Assembly: GCA_044426075.1 (NCBI GenBank)
Contig: JAWXUT010000093.1
Coordinates: 1 to 6,882 of the forward strand
From: JAWXUT01 sp044426075
Lineage (GTDB): Bacteria; Bacillota; Clostridia; Christensenellales; DTU072
Direction of reading: 5' to 3'
Length of the DNA stretch: 6,882 nucleotides
The notes under the pieces: generated by a model
What the model was told of the DNA's origin: nothing
Databases searched by the model: none
What the model saw: only the letters and a program-made list of their open reading frames with translations
Part shown: piece by piece, positions 5,313 to 6,882 of the stretch
Numbering within the stretch: the first letter of the stretch is position 1
How the letters are laid out: every line of letters starts with the position of its first letter
Made by a program: the position numbers and the translations under genes

Positions 5313-6882
5313 TTATTTTACAACAATCAACATCGCCCTCTTGCCTTTTAGCTTTAGCTGTTTGTTGAAGTTGATGTTCACCTTTTTTTGTACGCTTACA
5401 ATTTCTGGCTTGAATATTTTTTTACCCTTACTGCTAAATCCTTTTTTCGGATTGATACCCAAATCGAACTCTACACTTTTCTTGCTATCATTATATATAA
5501 CAACATTTGCATTATTTCCGTCAATATAAGTTGTAACATAAATGTCGGGCATATCGGCACTAACTGGATTTCTCTCATCCCAATAGCCGTACATTGTATG
5601 ATTTTGTATATTGTTATTATCTAAATAAGACATAAAGCGCATTGCCTTATCTGCCTCTTTTTTCTTGTATGCCGGAATATATCCAGTAGCGCCAAATAAC
5701 AATGGGAACATTACATCCAACCCACTTGCATTAAATGTTGCACCGGTGCCGAACAAATTACAACTTAACTTTAATAAGATATCGCGCATTGCAACCTTTT
5801 TGCAACTGTTTGTATATACGTATCTATCTATAAAAGGAAGCATATGTATTCTATTTATAAGCGCATCCGCTACATCAATAGGTTTATTTACATTTCCGCT
5901 ATGCGCAGAAAGCGTGCCGGCAAAACCACTCTTGCGATTTGTAAGCTTTGCTAACCTTTCAACAGTGCTTCTTGTTAAAATATCATCTTTAACATCTATG
6001 CCGTCAACAAGACACATCTTATATAGGCTATTAACTTGCTCTAAATAATAATTTGACGTCATATTGCAAACATTGCGTTTTTCATCAATACTTGAAACAA
6101 TTTCATCACCAAACTGCTTTAATGCATCTTCTTCAAAAGTTGTAGAAATATTTTCTGTTGGAGCATACTCTATATTTATAGATACACCTTGTGCGTGCGC
6201 TTTTTTAACAAGTTCTGCACTGTGATTGCTCAAGGTGAAGTTATCATTACTGTCTTTTTTGATTACAGCGTTAACTGGCAATGCTATAGCGTTAGCTCTC
6301 ATTGCACAAGCTGCTGCAAGTTTCTTGTCAATTTTTTCGCAATTAGCTGCAGCTATATCCCTCATTGCAAAAGCTTTACCCAAAACATTATCTTTAAATG
6401 GCGTTAGATACACACTGAACTTAAATATTCTGCGCTGACCCGTTGCCAAAATAACCCTACCTGTGCTGGTTGTAAGAGAAACACCATTATCTGTAGGTGT
6501 AAGTTCTACATATCCTCTGCCAAAATTACACCATGAATCATATGATGTAAAGTTTCTATCGAGCTTACCCTCTGCTTCTGTTTCAAAATTTGTGTTGGAC
6601 AAAAATTGCACAACAGCGCCCGCTTTGTGGTTTCCAATAAAAATACCGTTTGCTTCTTTTGGCACACTAAAATCACTTCTAGTTGTTTCAGTGAGCTCGG
6701 TTTTTCCGTCTGCGTCTATTATATATTGATTTACATTAAAAGGAATATTTAATGATATGTCGTCTGAAATAACGCCGTCTTTTGCTAAAAGCTCAACCAC
6801 ATAATCTAGCTTGCCTTCATATGAGATATTCAAGTTAACCGACATAATTAAGCCGTCACTTTTTAACAAACTATATGCGCTT
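5313..6882 (-). CDS. C-terminal part of a divergent glycoside hydrolase-like protein (DUF6067/GH123-like); 5' end outside window
   Basis: The frame is open from the right edge to a TAA at 5313, giving 522 visible residues. TTG at 6869 and ATG at 6845 lack a ribosome binding site, so the true start lies outside. Positions are counted from the 6869 codon. Residues 1-160 look like a beta-sandwich ending in RRIFKFSVYLTPFK (146-159), which in this family leads into a TIM-barrel. Barrel-like blocks follow: ELVKKAHAQGVSINIEYAP (219-237), DGIDVKDDILTR (289-300), LSAHSGN (320-326), and MYGYWDERNPV (426-436). The end (442-518) resembles the small C-terminal beta domain of such hydrolases. The match is from memory of family patterns and is moderate. 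Several positions usually conserved (a His/Asn block before the first strand, an Arg-Glu after the YAP strand, an Asp before Arg300) look replaced, so activity is uncertain. No sugar transporter or other carbohydrate gene is in view. Confidence 0.5.
   Translation of the reverse strand, partial: SAYSLLKSDGLIMSVNLNISYEGKLDYVVELLAKDGVISDDISLNIPFNVNQYIIDADGKTELTETTRSDFSVPKEANGIFIGNHKAGAVVQFLSNTNFETEAEGKLDRNFTSYDSWCNFGRGYVELTPTDNGVSLTTSTGRVILATGQRRIFKFSVYLTPFKDNVLGKAFAMRDIAAANCEKIDKKLAAACAMRANAIALPVNAVIKKDSNDNFTLSNHSAELVKKAHAQGVSINIEYAPTENISTTFEEDALKQFGDEIVSSIDEKRNVCNMTSNYYLEQVNSLYKMCLVDGIDVKDDILTRSTVERLAKLTNRKSGFAGTLSAHSGNVNKPIDVADALINRIHMLPFIDRYVYTNSCKKVAMRDILLKLSCNLFGTGATFNASGLDVMFPLLFGATGYIPAYKKKEADKAMRFMSYLDNNNIQNHTMYGYWDERNPVSADMPDIYVTTYIDGNNANVVIYNDSKKSVEFDLGINPKKGFSSKGKKIFKPEIVSVQKKVNINFNKQLKLKGKRAMLIVVK

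Noticed and set aside
5251..5529. Hydrophobic 92-codon plus-strand frame that could be taken for a membrane protein
   Set aside because: It overlaps the 3' end of the hydrolase-like gene on the other strand and has no ribosome binding site; its hydrophobicity comes from antisense Lys and Asn codons.
5388..6729. Further plus-strand open frames of 70-127 codons
   Set aside because: They are antisense to the hydrolase-like gene, with no start signals and no domain-like patterns.
6845..6869. TTG at 6869 or ATG at 6845 as the start of the hydrolase-like gene
   Set aside because: Neither has a ribosome binding site, the frame stays open to the window edge, and the upstream residues (SAYS) continue the same kind of sequence.

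Overview
The window looks like a piece of a low-GC Firmicutes chromosome, most likely from a gut-type Clostridia lineage. The basis is AT-rich sequence, strong AGGAG-type ribosome binding sites, several near-consensus sigma-A promoters with 17-base spacers, tRNA genes that encode their own CCA, and a fused-type 2-oxoacid dehydrogenase E1 protein of a kind known from clostridia. The lineage is an inference; no taxonomic marker gene is present.

Left part (1-1938): a leftward gene, cut by the window edge, encodes the N-terminal 385 residues of a MalT/LuxR-type STAND ATPase regulator. It is divergent from a rightward pair of small genes of unknown function, a 93-residue charged helical protein and a 119-residue Met/Asn-rich protein. 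Promoters for both directions can be read in the 133-base gap between them, so control of the pair by the regulator is a plausible but unproven idea.

Middle (1946-4424): a leftward single gene, convergent with the small pair and only 7 bases from it, encodes a 783-residue E1 enzyme with alpha and beta subunits fused (thiamine diphosphate-dependent 2-oxoacid dehydrogenase type). It has a clear TTGACA/TAGTAT promoter with a 13-base palindrome (GATACC-A-GGTATC) just after the predicted transcription start, a likely operator. No E2 or E3 gene lies next to it. A Rho-independent terminator upstream of it closes the tRNA operon.

Right part (4426-6882): seven leftward tRNA genes form a cluster, in transcription order Gly(UCC), Arg(UCU), His(GUG), Gln(UUG), Lys(UUU), Leu(UAG), Gly(GCC). 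A strong promoter drives the cluster, and a second promoter inside an inverted repeat sits in front of the last tRNA. Both tRNA-Gly genes have C instead of T at the usual pseudouridine-55 position. Upstream of the tRNAs, in the same orientation, is the C-terminal 522 residues of a large protein that resembles, divergently, a glycoside hydrolase-like TIM-barrel family (DUF6067/GH123-like).

Most of the content is ordinary housekeeping. The parts with most room for novelty are the regulator plus small-protein module, the operator of the orphan E1 gene, the T-loop change shared by the two glycine tRNAs, and the divergent hydrolase-like protein. I saw no CRISPR array, insertion sequence, integrase or toxin-antitoxin pair.
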